A stretch of 64,000 nucleotides of DNA from CAZENU01 sp965222125 (lineage in GTDB: Bacteria; Chloroflexota; Dehalococcoidia; Lucifugimonadales; CAZENU01): assembly GCA_965222125.1 (NCBI GenBank), contig CBDCTC010000005.1:434001-498000 (forward strand). Direction: 5' to 3'. Of the stretch, positions 1-8,196 are shown piece after piece (position 1 is the stretch's first letter; each line of letters opens with the position of its first letter). The notes beneath the pieces are model-generated. The model did no database searches and had not been told where the DNA came from. It saw nothing but the letters and a program-made list of their open reading frames with translations. The translations under genes and the position numbers were made by a program.

Positions 1-850
1 GCCAGGCGATGATGAGCGCGCAGAACGCGACGAGCTCCCCATGTACCCAGCCCTTCTGGTTGATCTCCTCGGCGGCAAGCCAGAGAGTGTGGTCCGCCGC
101 CGTCGCCGCGGGATGCGTCAGCATCTTGTCGTCGCGCTCCTGAATGGCCGTGACGATGAATCGGATGCTTTCGGGCGTCAATTCGCCGCCGGGGCCCAGC
201 GTCTTGGGGAAGCGGGTGCGTATATGGTCGAAGTGTCCGATGGCGACGGCGGCTGCGTCCTCGTCGAACGGCGGGCCGACGCCCAGCCTGGAGTTTCTGC
301 GCCACTCGGCGATAGGTGCGTAGCCGCAGAGCACGTCGCCGAGCCCGGCCGAGTTCAGGCGAGGCGGCGCCTCCAGCACGACGTCGTAGTCGACGACGGC
401 GCGGTCGTAGTTGAACCACGGCCACTCGGCGCTTGGGCCGATGGTCGTGTGGCCCTCCCACTTGGCGAAGCCGCTGTGGATGATCGCGCCCGTCGATACG
501 ATGGTCGGCACCAGCACCAGCGGCAGACCGCGCTTCAGGGCGACGTACTTGGACGCGTCGAGGGCTATGCCGCCGCCGACCCCGACGACCAGATCGGAGG
601 AGTCCGGCGCGGCGTCCGAGAGGCTCTGCAGGTGCGTCCAGTCGAGCAGCCGCGCTCTCTCGACCGCTTCCGGCTCCCGCGCCAGGTACTCCTCGGCCAC
701 CGCGTACGCGGACGGCGTGGTGACGACGAAGTAGGGGGGCCAGCCGGCGCTCTCGCGTCTCAGCAGGCCGTGGCCGAAGCGCAGGTCCTGCTCGGCGGCG
801 GTCCGTGCGCCGCTCGTTGCTCCCGACCAGCTTCCCCGTGGAGTTTCCAT
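1..850 (-). CDS. Glycerol-1-phosphate dehydrogenase-like protein (partial, C-terminus outside window)
   Basis: I translated this minus-strand frame from an ATG at 850; it is open to the window edge (about 283 codons). The protein has the Fe-ADH/dehydroquinate-synthase-like fold signature: a glycine-rich NAD-binding loop (GVGGGIALDASKYVAL, about residue 91), a VPTIVSTGA motif, a metal-ligand Asp in SAGLGD and a metal-ligand His in the WVHGE segment near the cut. The loop and 'DASKYVA' resemble sn-glycerol-1-phosphate dehydrogenases (EgsA/AraM), which reduce dihydroxyacetone phosphate to G1P. GGAGGA lies about 8 nt before the ATG. It follows the PH-domain gene by 27 bp on the same strand, so the two are probably co-transcribed. 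Substrate is inferred from family resemblance; another polyol dehydrogenase of this fold is possible. Confidence 0.75.
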   Translation of the reverse strand, partial: METPRGSWSGATSGARTAAEQDLRFGHGLLRRESAGWPPYFVVTTPSAYAVAEEYLAREPEAVERARLLDWTHLQSLSDAAPDSSDLVVGVGGGIALDASKYVALKRGLPLVLVPTIVSTGAIIHSGFAKWEGHTTIGPSAEWPWFNYDRAVVDYDVVLEAPPRLNSAGLGDVLCGYAPIAEWRRNSRLGVGPPFDEDAAAVAIGHFDHIRTRFPKTLGPGGELTPESIRFIVTAIQERDDKMLTHPAATAADHTLWLAAEEINQKGWVHGELVAFCALIIAW

Positions 851-877
851 GACGTGATCGTCCTCCGTCGTAGGCGA

Positions 878-1420
878 CTATCCCTTCGACTCGATGCGCT
901 CCAGGATGTCCCGAATCTCGATCAGGATGTCGGCGACCTCGCCGCCGTCGGGCGCGGCGGAGTCCGAGCCCTGTTCTTCGTCCAGCACCTTCTGCCGCTG
1001 GCGCAGGACGGCGTCGCGGAACTCGGCGGCGTCGAACACGCCCAGCAGGCTCCCCTCGCTTCCGGTGGCGCCGGACTGTCCCGCCGTCTCCACCTTCACG
1101 CCGCGCAGCTTGTAGCGGCGCATGAGCGGCCCGTCGTGCATGCGCAGGTCGGTGATGCGGTTCAGCGGGATGGTCGACTCGCTGCGGAAGAACACTCCCT
1201 TGCGAATCTCCAATGCGCGCGTCGTCAGCCGCGCCGACATGCGCCGCAGGGACTCCGGGCCGTACCACAGGCTGAACAGCAGCCAGAACGGGATGAGAAG
1301 AATGCCCACCACCATGATAACCAGGTATCCTGACCCCGTCCAACGTAAGTACGGGACGATTCCGCGGTCGAATCGGGCCTCCAATACCGTGTCGCCGATC
1401 ACGCTCGATTCGGTGCTCAC
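878..1420 (-). CDS. Bacterial PH-domain (DUF304/YdbS-like) membrane protein
   Basis: About 180 residues. One hydrophobic hairpin (GYLVIMVVGILLIPFWLLFSLW, about residues 30-50) is followed by a bPH2-type segment, with the family-typical 'RKGVFF..ESTIPLNRITDL' strand pair and 'GVKVETAG', then a charged helical tail (about 130-180). The GTG at 1420 is chosen because GGAGGA lies 6 nt upstream; an in-frame GTG at 1447 has no such site and would almost touch the upstream gene. YdbS-like proteins are membrane-anchored PH domains of unsettled function. Position between a broken spondin gene and the glycerol-1-phosphate dehydrogenase-like gene gives no functional clue. Confidence 0.75.
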   Translation of the reverse strand: MSTESSVIGDTVLEARFDRGIVPYLRWTGSGYLVIMVVGILLIPFWLLFSLWYGPESLRRMSARLTTRALEIRKGVFFRSESTIPLNRITDLRMHDGPLMRRYKLRGVKVETAGQSGATGSEGSLLGVFDAAEFRDAVLRQRQKVLDEEQGSDSAAPDGGEVADILIEIRDILERIESKG

Positions 1421-1450
1421 TCGATGTCCTCCCGTTGCTCCGGACACTCC

Positions 1451-2890
1451 CTATGGGTCGTCGCCCAGAGGCGGCGCGGTTACTTCATCCATCTCGTTAT
1501 AGTTAGCGGTGGGCGCTGCTGCGGCCGCGCTCGCGATTCCCGCGACCAGGAGCCAGATGGCGGAAGGAGCATACCCCCTTGTGGAGGGCAGCCTGGGCGG
1601 GGCAACGGGCGTTATGGGAGCGACAGCCGCGCTGCCGCCCGGCTCGTGCAGAGTCAGCTCGGCCGTGGTCTCCTCGGTCCAGCCGTGGACTTCAGGGTCG
1701 AGGTCTGCGCCGCCGGATATGCCCGCGTGCATCCCCCTAATCCCCTCGCCCACACCCTCGGATAGCGCCGCCTCTCCGCCGCCCAGACAGGGCACCGTGG
1801 ACGCCGTCTCGTCCTTGTTCTCGGCCCCCGAGTCGAAGACTAAGGCCACCGCAAAGCCGCCCTCCTCAAACGGCGCGGTCGCCAGGATGTTCGCGTCGTT
1901 CGCGCACGCGAACATGCCCACGACCGACACCGAAGCTCCCTCGATTCCAGCTATGTCAGCCGTGAACGAGCCTCCCGGCACGATCGGCCCGCCGCTGTCC
2001 AGTCCGTACACGGACACGACGCCAGGCCTGGCCCGAAGGGTAGCTATGAGGTCGTCCTGGACACCGCCCTCGGACAGGTCGTCTATGCCGTCCAGCTCAG
2101 ACGGCTCCATGTAGCTGATTACGTTTACGTTAGGATCGTGCACGACCGCGACCGGCGGCGTTATCGTCAGGTTCTTCAGGCTCAGCCCAAGCTCCAGCTC
2201 AGCCGGAGCCGTGCCGTCCACGCTGGTCAGGAAGAGCTGCATCGCCGGGCCGTCCCAGCCGTGCTGCTCGGCGCTGAGATCGGCGTCACCGCGTATCCCA
2301 GGATGGTGCACGTCGAGCCTTCGCCGTCGGGGGCATCCCCGTTGGATACACCCTCTCGCCCTGGCAGGGAATGGTCGCTGCGGTCTCCGAGTTCTCCTCC
2401 GTCCCCGCGTCGTAGACCCGCCCCGAGGACATGGCGGGCAGCGACCCGGACTCGGGTACGATCAGAGTCCCGATGGTTATGGCGTCGTTTGTGCACGCCA
2501 GCATGGCGATGACGCTGACGTGGTCTCCAGGCGAGGCGGAGGTGGTTACGGTCGCCTCCTGGCCCGGTGGCAGGGGCGGCGGGTCCATGCTGATGGTGTC
2601 CTTCACACCCGCCACGCCTCTGAGCGAGGCCGCAAGCTCCGCTCCGTTGCCCGACTCGGCGAGAGTCTCAAGCCCGGCCAGGTCGTCCGCGCTTTCGGGC
2701 AGCAGTACCCCGTCGCGTCGTGAACGACGACCACGGGCGGGGTCAGAGGTTGGCCCGCAGTCACGTTACGGACGGTGAGCAGGACGTTTCCGGCCTCTTG
2801 GGCTTCGGCCCGATGGTCCGTGGTGAGATTGGTGGCCAAAATGGCGGCCGCCGCCGCCGCAATCAATGCGACTAGTACATTCCTTGACAT
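1451..2890 (-). pseudogene. Tandem spondin-domain exported protein, frameshifted
   Basis: Reading three frames together gives one protein: a signal peptide from the ATG at 2890 (MSRNVLVALIAAAAAAILA), then two Spondin_N-like domains and a C-terminal hydrophobic anchor (SAIWLLVAGIASAAAAA). Each domain carries the same landmarks: 'LTVRNVT/LSLKNLT', 'PPVxVVHD', 'VSVxxMxACxNDA', 'DAGTEENSET / DSGAENKDET' and 'HxGIxGxADL'. The frame changes near 2708-2711 (a C4 run, where one extra base restores 'ATGVLLPESADDLAGL') and again in a short G/C-rich stretch at about 2310-2341. Spondin domains are extracellular beta-sandwiches, so this was a surface or periplasmic protein. Either the gene is decaying or the homopolymers are misread. 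Confidence 0.7.
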
Positions 2891-3260
2891 GACAACATCT
2901 CTTGATCGAATGTCGACCGGGATTTCCCATATTGGCAGTCTTCAGGCTCAAAGGGCAATCGGAACGAGATGATAGCATTATGTCCAGGTCCTGCGAAGCA
3001 TCTCAATCGCCGGTCGATCCAATATAGGGATGCGGTTGCAGTCGTAGACAACCCTTCTTGTCCGTCCTCATCGTCTTTGTGTTCCCTGCCAGTCGGGTGA
3101 ACCCGCATTGGAGGGAACAACTTTCCCTGATGCCACTCCACGTTGGCCACCACACGCCGGGCGCAGTCCCGACTCCCGGCACGATACCATGCGGCTACAT
3201 CTGGTGCAGATGTTATTGATTACGGCACACCTTGCAGGGTTGATATAGGAAATGGAGGCC
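2891..3260. other. Intergenic, no gene recognised
   Basis: About 370 bp between the 5' end of the spondin gene and the 3' end of the FGE-fold gene. No frame with recognisable protein, no clear sigma70-type promoter for the spondin gene and no repeat shared with other parts of the window were seen. Confidence 0.5.
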
Positions 3261-3959
3261 CTATATGGCAACACGGAAGCCGACGATGGGGTGACGGAGG
3301 TCGCGCGGGTCCTCGTGCCGGTACGCCACGTAGAGGCTCATCGGGTCACTGTTGACGTACGAGCTGCCGCGCAGCACCGGGTTGTCGGCCGGGTTGCGCC
3401 CGTTGGAGGGCTGCTCCCGCTCGCTCACGTCCAGGTACAGGTCCTCGCACCACTCCCAGACGCCGCCGACCATGTCGTGGACACCGTAGCCGTTCGGCGG
3501 GTACTTGTCGACGGGTTCCGGCGCCGGTTGGCCTCCGTAGCTCGCGCGCGACGGGTCCAGGTCGTCGCCCCACGGGTACTTGGCGCCCTCGTTGCCGCCC
3601 CGCGCGGCGTACTCGTACTGCGCGTCCGTGGGCAGGTGGTACGCCTTGCCGGTCTCGGCCCGCAGCCAGTCGCAGTACGCGGCGCCGTCCAGCCACGAGA
3701 TGCCGACCACCGGCTGTTTGTCGGCGTTGAAGGCCGGATCGTCGAAGCGCATCGGGACGTCGGCGCCGGCCTTCTCGACGTAGTCGCGGTATTCGCGGTT
3801 CGTGACCGCATACTTGCTGATGCTGAAGGCGGCCATCTCCACGGTCTTGCCGGTGTGCCAGGGGCGCAGGTCCTCGAAGAACTCGCCCGCAAATGCGGGT
3901 ACTCCGATCGCCAGGACGCCGGCGGGTATTCGTACCATCTCGGGCTCGATTGCGGTCAT
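3261..3959 (-). CDS. FGE-sulfatase-fold (SUMF1-like) protein without the catalytic cysteines
   Basis: 232 residues. Family landmarks in order: 'MVRIPAG' near the N-terminus, 'VTNREYRDYV', 'VVGISWLDGAAYCDWL', 'LPTDAQYEYAARGG', 'YPWGD', 'NGYGVHDMVGGVWEWCEDLY', 'LRGSSY', and the terminal 'IVGFRVAI'. These define the formylglycine-generating enzyme/EgtB-type C-lectin-like fold. The RGSSYVNSDP..YR segment has no cysteine where true FGEs carry their copper-binding pair, so sulfatase activation is unlikely. A role as a non-canonical FGE-fold oxidase or ligand-binding protein is open. The ATG at 3959 is preceded by GGGAG at good spacing; a TTG two codons upstream is less likely. No sulfatase gene is nearby. 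Confidence 0.85.
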   Translation of the reverse strand: MTAIEPEMVRIPAGVLAIGVPAFAGEFFEDLRPWHTGKTVEMAAFSISKYAVTNREYRDYVEKAGADVPMRFDDPAFNADKQPVVGISWLDGAAYCDWLRAETGKAYHLPTDAQYEYAARGGNEGAKYPWGDDLDPSRASYGGQPAPEPVDKYPPNGYGVHDMVGGVWEWCEDLYLDVSEREQPSNGRNPADNPVLRGSSYVNSDPMSLYVAYRHEDPRDLRHPIVGFRVAI

Positions 3960-4880
3960 GCTCAACTCCCTTTCGATCTACTTGCGTATTCTCCGGTCAG
4001 CCGCCCTTTGCGCCGGCGACGTCCCTGCGTTGGAAGGGCCAGTAGGCGGCGCCGGCCAAGACGATAGTGTACGCCAGGATCACCAGGAATGCCTGCAAGG
4101 GGTCCGCCTGGCGACCCGCTCGTAGTTTCCGGTAATGGGAACGACGATCAGCTCCACCATGTAGTATCCCAGGGAGGCGGCCAAGCCCGTGCCCGTAGAC
4201 TGGGTCAGCACGGCCAGGAAGACGCCCAGCGCGATGTACGGGGCGAGCCCGTAAACCGCCTTGCCGAACATGATTGCCGCGTCTACCCACTTGCCCGAGT
4301 CGGCAATCCCGCCGTCCTCGCCGGGCGGGACGATGGCCGCGATCACGCTCGCGGCGACCGCCGCGGCTGCCACGGCCAGCAGGCCCACGGCCGCGACCAG
4401 CACAAACAGGATCAACCGAGAGGACATAAGCTGCCAGCGGCCCGTGCCCCTGGTCAAAGTCGTCCTCAGCGTGCCCAGACCGTACTCCGACCCTATCGAA
4501 GACACCGCCAGGATCATGATCAGGATTGGGGCGACAAACATGGCGGCCTGGACGGTGCCGGTGATGGCGTCCGGCATCACGAACACGGCGCGAAAGGTCT
4601 CTCTCGCCTCCGTCCCGGCGCAGCTCTCGGCCCGGAACCTCTCCATGTCCGCCAGGAAGTTCTGCCGTTCATCTTCCGGAAGCTGGTCGATATCTGCGGG
4701 CATGCGGCCGTTCACGAGATCAATACACGACACCGACACCTCCACGACTCGCCATCGACCTCCGTGGACTGCCCAACGGAGGAGGAGCCGCCGGAGAAGA
4801 CCTGCTGCAGCGTCTCATTGTGGTACGCGCTGTAGCCGAGCCACAGCATCAGCTGGGTCAACAGTACGGCGACGCCTAAA

Positions 4881-6605
4881 CTCGAATCCACCGAAGGAGG
4901 GCGTCGGGTCAGTGTCCTGAAGCGGCAAGAGGGTGCTCCTGTGAATCTGGGATAATGGTTTTGAAACAGCAAACCGACCCCAGAACAAGGAGCACCCAAT
5001 AGATGCTACCACGCAACCACCCCGACCGCATCCGTGTCTCTTTCGACGACCACCGCCTGGTGGCCAATGCCGGGCTGCTCCTTCCGGCCACCCTCGCCCA
5101 GCACCTGGGCCTGCGGGAACTCGTCGACCATCACCTCAACCTGGGCGTCGCGCCGGGGCGGGCCAACGCGGGGGACAAGATACTGACCCTGGTTGCGTCT
5201 GCGCTGGCTGGCGGCGACTGTATTGACGACGCCGATGTGTTGCGCACCGGGGGGACAGCCCGCACCCTGGGCGGCACGGTCAAGGCGCCCTCCACCCTGG
5301 GCACCTTCCTGCGCAGTTTCCGGTGGGGCCATGTCCGCCAACTGGACCGGGTGAGCCGGGAGCTGCTGGCCCAGGCCTGGGCGGCTGGGGCCGGACCCAG
5401 CGACGCACCGTTCACCATCGACCTTGATTCGACGATCTGCGAGACCTACGGACTGGCCAAGGAGGGCGCCCGCCACCACGGCTATACCGGCAAGCGGGGC
5501 TATCACCCGCTGCTGGCCATTGCCGCCGGAACCGGCGACGTGCTGATGGCCCGGCTGCGCGAGGGCCGCGCCAACACCGCCCGCGGCGCCGCCCACTTCC
5601 TGCGGGAAACGGTGGGGCGGGTGCGCTACGGCGGGGCCAGGGGACAACTCACGGTGCGGGCCGACAGCGGCTTCTACACCCACGCCCTGGTCGTCGTCTG
5701 CCGCAAGCTGGACGTGCGCTTCTCCATCACCATCCGCCAGCACAAAAGCCTGCACAATCTCATCGAGGCGATACCCGAAGATGCCTGGACGCCGGTTCCC
5801 TACTGGATGGACGGCGCCGCCGATGTGGCCGAGATCACCTACACTCCCTTCCAGAGTGAGCCCGACGCCGCGCCGGTACGGCTCATCGTGCGGCGGGTGA
5901 AGCCCACGCCCGGTTCCCAAATGGCCCTCTTCGCCACCTACAGCTATCACGGCTTCATCACCGACCGGGACGGGGAGACCCTGGAACTGGAGGCCGACCA
6001 CCGCCGCCACGCCGAGATCGAGAATGCCATCCGAGACCTGAAGTACGGCGTCGGACTCAACCATCTCCCCTCGGGCCGCTTCGCCGCCAACGCCGCCTGG
6101 CTGGCGGTCCAGGTGATGGCCCACAACCTGGCCCGCTGGACAGCCCGCATCGGTCTGGGCGAGGGGGTGGTGACCACCAGGACCCTCCGGCGGCGCTTCT
6201 TCTCCCTGGCCGGACGGCTCACCCGCTCGGCCCGCCGCCTCACTTTGCATCTGCCACAGGGCTGGCCTTGGGAAACCCAGTTCACTCGCGCCCTGGCTCG
6301 ATTGCGAGCCATTCCACTCCCGACCTGACGGCGCCCGTTTGCCACTGACCCGCCATCAGGCCAACCGAAGGTCCCCGCAAACTCGCGCCACCCTGGTCCG
6401 CGAGCGCCTCTTGCCGCGTCCTCTGTCCTCATCTTGTCCCACAGCGCCCATCGCAGACCGCCATTGGCGCCCCCAAAAGCGCCTGCAGACCCCCCGCCAA
6501 CCTCCCGTCTACCCGAATTCGAGCCCGGATCATCGCCCCTGTAACTCCCTCACTCCTCTTCCACTGTCCTCACGCCGTCCATCCATGTCCATCGGTGGAT
6601 TCGAG
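4881..6605 (+). mobile_element. IS1380-family insertion sequence, copy 1 (intact)
   Basis: 1,725 bp with terminal inverted repeat CTCGAATCCACCGA at the left end and its reverse complement at the right. The 5-bp target duplication CTAAA lies at 4876-4880 and 6606-6610. It holds one full-length transposase. A second copy in opposite orientation lies at 19636-21358. The insertion destroys an ABC-2 permease gene. Confidence 0.92.
5003..6328 (+). CDS. IS1380-family transposase
   Basis: 441 residues, a usual length for the family. The DDE triad is visible: Asp in 'FTIDLDSTICETYG' (about residue 140), Asp in 'RADSGFYT' (about 223), and Glu in 'RRHAEIENAIRDLKYG' (about 337). The 'DSTI...YG' signature and C-terminal 'HNLARW' segment fit IS1380. 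ATG 5003 follows an AGGAG about 10 nt upstream. No stops or frameshifts, so the enzyme should be active and could mobilise the defective copy 2. Confidence 0.93.
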   Translation: MLPRNHPDRIRVSFDDHRLVANAGLLLPATLAQHLGLRELVDHHLNLGVAPGRANAGDKILTLVASALAGGDCIDDADVLRTGGTARTLGGTVKAPSTLGTFLRSFRWGHVRQLDRVSRELLAQAWAAGAGPSDAPFTIDLDSTICETYGLAKEGARHHGYTGKRGYHPLLAIAAGTGDVLMARLREGRANTARGAAHFLRETVGRVRYGGARGQLTVRADSGFYTHALVVVCRKLDVRFSITIRQHKSLHNLIEAIPEDAWTPVPYWMDGAADVAEITYTPFQSEPDAAPVRLIVRRVKPTPGSQMALFATYSYHGFITDRDGETLELEADHRRHAEIENAIRDLKYGVGLNHLPSGRFAANAAWLAVQVMAHNLARWTARIGLGEGVVTTRTLRRRFFSLAGRLTRSARRLTLHLPQGWPWETQFTRALARLRAIPLPT

Positions 6606-6734
6606 CTAAAGTACCCACGGCATCCAGCGGCGCTGCAGCTTGTACCACTCCCAGACCGCGAGCCGAGCCACGTCGACGATCATTCGCTCTCTCCTTACTT
6701 GGTTACCTCGCCCCTGGCGATGGTCGCCCAACCC

Positions 6735-6803
6735 CTCTTTGTGCCCCTTTGCGCCGGCGACGTTCCAGCACAGGAAGGCCAGAATCAACCGTGAGGAATT
6801 CAT
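6735..6803 (-). pseudogene. Relic of a second ABC-2 permease
   Basis: The minus strand reads MNSSRLILAFLCWNVAGAKG. Its first half matches 'MSSRLIL' and its second half matches the end 'RDVAGAKGG' of the neighbouring permease; the DNA behind '(D/N)VAGAKG' is nearly base-identical (aCGTCGCCGGCGCAAAGG). The simplest reading is that a tandem permease paralogue lost its middle by internal deletion. The stretch is short, so this rests on the two matching anchors only. Confidence 0.5.
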
Positions 6804-6905
6804 CGACGTTGATCTGTGCTTCGCGTAGGATGGCGCGAAGTGTTCCTTACGGCACATCCCTGGAGTGGCGAGGCACGGTAACTTCTCGGTACTTGAACCC
6901 CGAGA
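6790..6905 (-). pseudogene. HicA toxin remnant
   Basis: The frame reads GFKYREVTVPRHSRDVP, a TAA stop, then GTLRAILREAQINVDEFL. This is the C-terminal half of HicA mRNA interferases ('VPxH...GTLrxILrqA...eeF'). The lysine usually following 'VP' appears replaced by the TAA, and the N-terminal part with the catalytic His (GSH motif) is absent. It lies directly after the HicB relic, in hicB-hicA order. Not functional. Confidence 0.65.
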
Positions 6906-6914
6906 GTCGCCCCA

Positions 6915-7174
6915 CTACGGCACACTAACGGGGATCAGCAGATCAACTGCGACGGTCCTCTCTGAGAGCGACGTCAATGTGGGAGGGAGAGGGTCGCCGT
7001 GGTCGATGCACGACTCCGCGATCTTGCGGACGAGACCCTGCGGATCTCGACGGTTTCGGTGATGCTGCGTCCTTCCGCTACCAGTCCCGGGACATCGGGG
7101 CTCGTCGCGACGAACCCGTTCTCCTCGAGAGGCTCGACATGCAATCGAATGGAAGCCTCGTTCCTGGGTGTCAC
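6915..7174 (-). pseudogene. HicB-type antitoxin, frameshifted
   Basis: The first frame gives 'LHVEPLEENGFVATSPDVPGLVAEGRSITETVEI', the HicB partial RNase-H-like fold (the 'GxVAxxPDxPGxxxEGxTxxE' pattern). Near 7045 the reading frame must shift to continue 'LVRKIAESCIDHGDPLPP', the usual end of short HicB proteins, to a TAG at 6915. Flanked by a HicA relic and inserted between the ABC ATPase and its permease, so this toxin-antitoxin pair seems to have entered the operon and then decayed. Confidence 0.7.
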
Positions 7175-7218
7175 CTCGTCCCGGCGGTAGTTGGCTTCAA
7201 GTGCAAGGAGCTTCGTTT

Positions 7219-8139
7219 CTATCTCTCATCTCGTTCGTCGTCGCCGGTGACTTCGAGGAAGAACTCCTCCAGGGACGTTCCGACGGGCCCCATCTCCGCC
7301 ACGTAGACTTCGGACCGGCTCAGGGCGGCCGTCAGGTCCGCCGACCGCTCGTGCGGCGCCGACGCGATCAGGGAGTCGTCCGAGGTAGTCACGTCGCCGA
7401 CCCACTCCAGCCCCGATAGGATTTCGCTTGCTTTGGCGTTGTCCGTGGTTCTCAGGCGGACCTGCTCTCGTCCCCTGGAGCGCAGCATCTGGGCGACCTC
7501 ACCCTGGGCGATCAGCTTGCCCTTGGAGATGATGGTGACGCTGTCGCAGACCTGCTCGACGTCGTGGAGCAGGTGGCTGGAGAGCAGCACCGTTCGACCG
7601 TCCGTGCCGAGGCTGCGTATCAGATCTCGGACCTCGATCATGCCCTCCGGATCCATGCCGTTGGTCGGCTCGTCCAGGAACAGCAGCTCCGGGTCGCCGA
7701 GCATGGCGTAGGCCAGACCGAGGCGTTGCTTCATACCGAGCGAGTAGGTCTGAAATCGGCTGTCCGCGCGGGCCAGAAGGCCGACCCTGTCGAGCAGCTC
7801 ATCTATCTCCCCTGGCGAGCCGCGGCCCGAGATGCCCTGGAAGTAGGCGAGGTTCCGGCGGCCGGACAGGTACGGGTAGAAGGATGGCGTCTCCACGATC
7901 GCTCCGACGCGGTGCAGGGCCTGCCGGTGCCCGTCCGTTCCGCCGAAGAGGCTGGAGCTGCCGGAAGTCGGCCTCACGAGGCCGAGCAGCATCCCCATAG
8001 TGGTCGTCTTGCCCGAGCCGTTCGGCCCGAGAAGCCCGTAGACGTGGCCCCGGCGCACCTCCATAGAGAGCCCGTCGACCGCGACGACCTCACCGTACCG
8101 TTTCGTCAGTCCATCGGTCTGGATCACGAAGTCGCTCAT
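7219..8139 (-). CDS. ABC transporter ATP-binding protein
   Basis: 306 residues. Walker A GPNGSGKTT (about residue 37), signature YSLGMKQRLGLA (about 133), Walker B LLFLDEPTNGMDP (about 154), and an H-loop histidine in LLSSHLLHDVEQV. The C-terminal about 90 residues form the extra domain common in ABC-2 exporters of the CcmA/YhaQ type. GGAGGAG precedes the ATG. It is 57 bp downstream of the pyrophosphatase on the same strand. Its dedicated permease is destroyed by IS1380 and frameshifts, so the transporter is probably inactive or pairs with another permease. Confidence 0.93.
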   Translation of the reverse strand: MSDFVIQTDGLTKRYGEVVAVDGLSMEVRRGHVYGLLGPNGSGKTTTMGMLLGLVRPTSGSSSLFGGTDGHRQALHRVGAIVETPSFYPYLSGRRNLAYFQGISGRGSPGEIDELLDRVGLLARADSRFQTYSLGMKQRLGLAYAMLGDPELLFLDEPTNGMDPEGMIEVRDLIRSLGTDGRTVLLSSHLLHDVEQVCDSVTIISKGKLIAQGEVAQMLRSRGREQVRLRTTDNAKASEILSGLEWVGDVTTSDDSLIASAPHERSADLTAALSRSEVYVAEMGPVGTSLEEFFLEVTGDDERDER

Positions 8140-8196
8140 GCGGAAGGCTCCTCCGCTCCGCTCACTATGACGGCCGGCGTGACGGCTTCCCGCGCC

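Larger units (their letters stand above)
3997..6683 (-). pseudogene. ABC-2 type permease, split by IS1380 copy 1 and frameshifted
   Basis: The 5' fragment starts at ATG 6683 (AAGGAG upstream) and encodes MIVDVARLAVWEWYKLQRRW before the IS at 6605. The 3' part resumes at 4880 with 'GVAVLLTQLMLWLGYSAYHNE' and continues through 'MFVAPILIMILAVSSIGSEYGLGTLRTTLTRG', 'SSRLILFVLVAAVGLLAVAA' and four or five further hydrophobic helices, ending 'PFQRRDVAGAKGG' at 3997. The 'EY..GTLR..LTRG' loop is typical of ABC-2 permeases. Frame changes are needed near 4745 and near 4110, and the fragments flanking the IS also differ by one base. It is the membrane partner of the ATPase at 7219-8139. Certainly non-functional as it stands. 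Confidence 0.85.

Noticed and set aside
41..1333. Long plus-strand open frame over the glycerol-1-phosphate dehydrogenase and PH genes
   Set aside because: Arg/Gly/Ala-rich composition with no motif; it is the antisense of the two minus-strand genes, whose motifs are clear.
5006..6250. Minus-strand frame across the IS1380 transposase
   Set aside because: Antisense shadow; it recurs on the opposite strand of copy 2 and has no protein signature.
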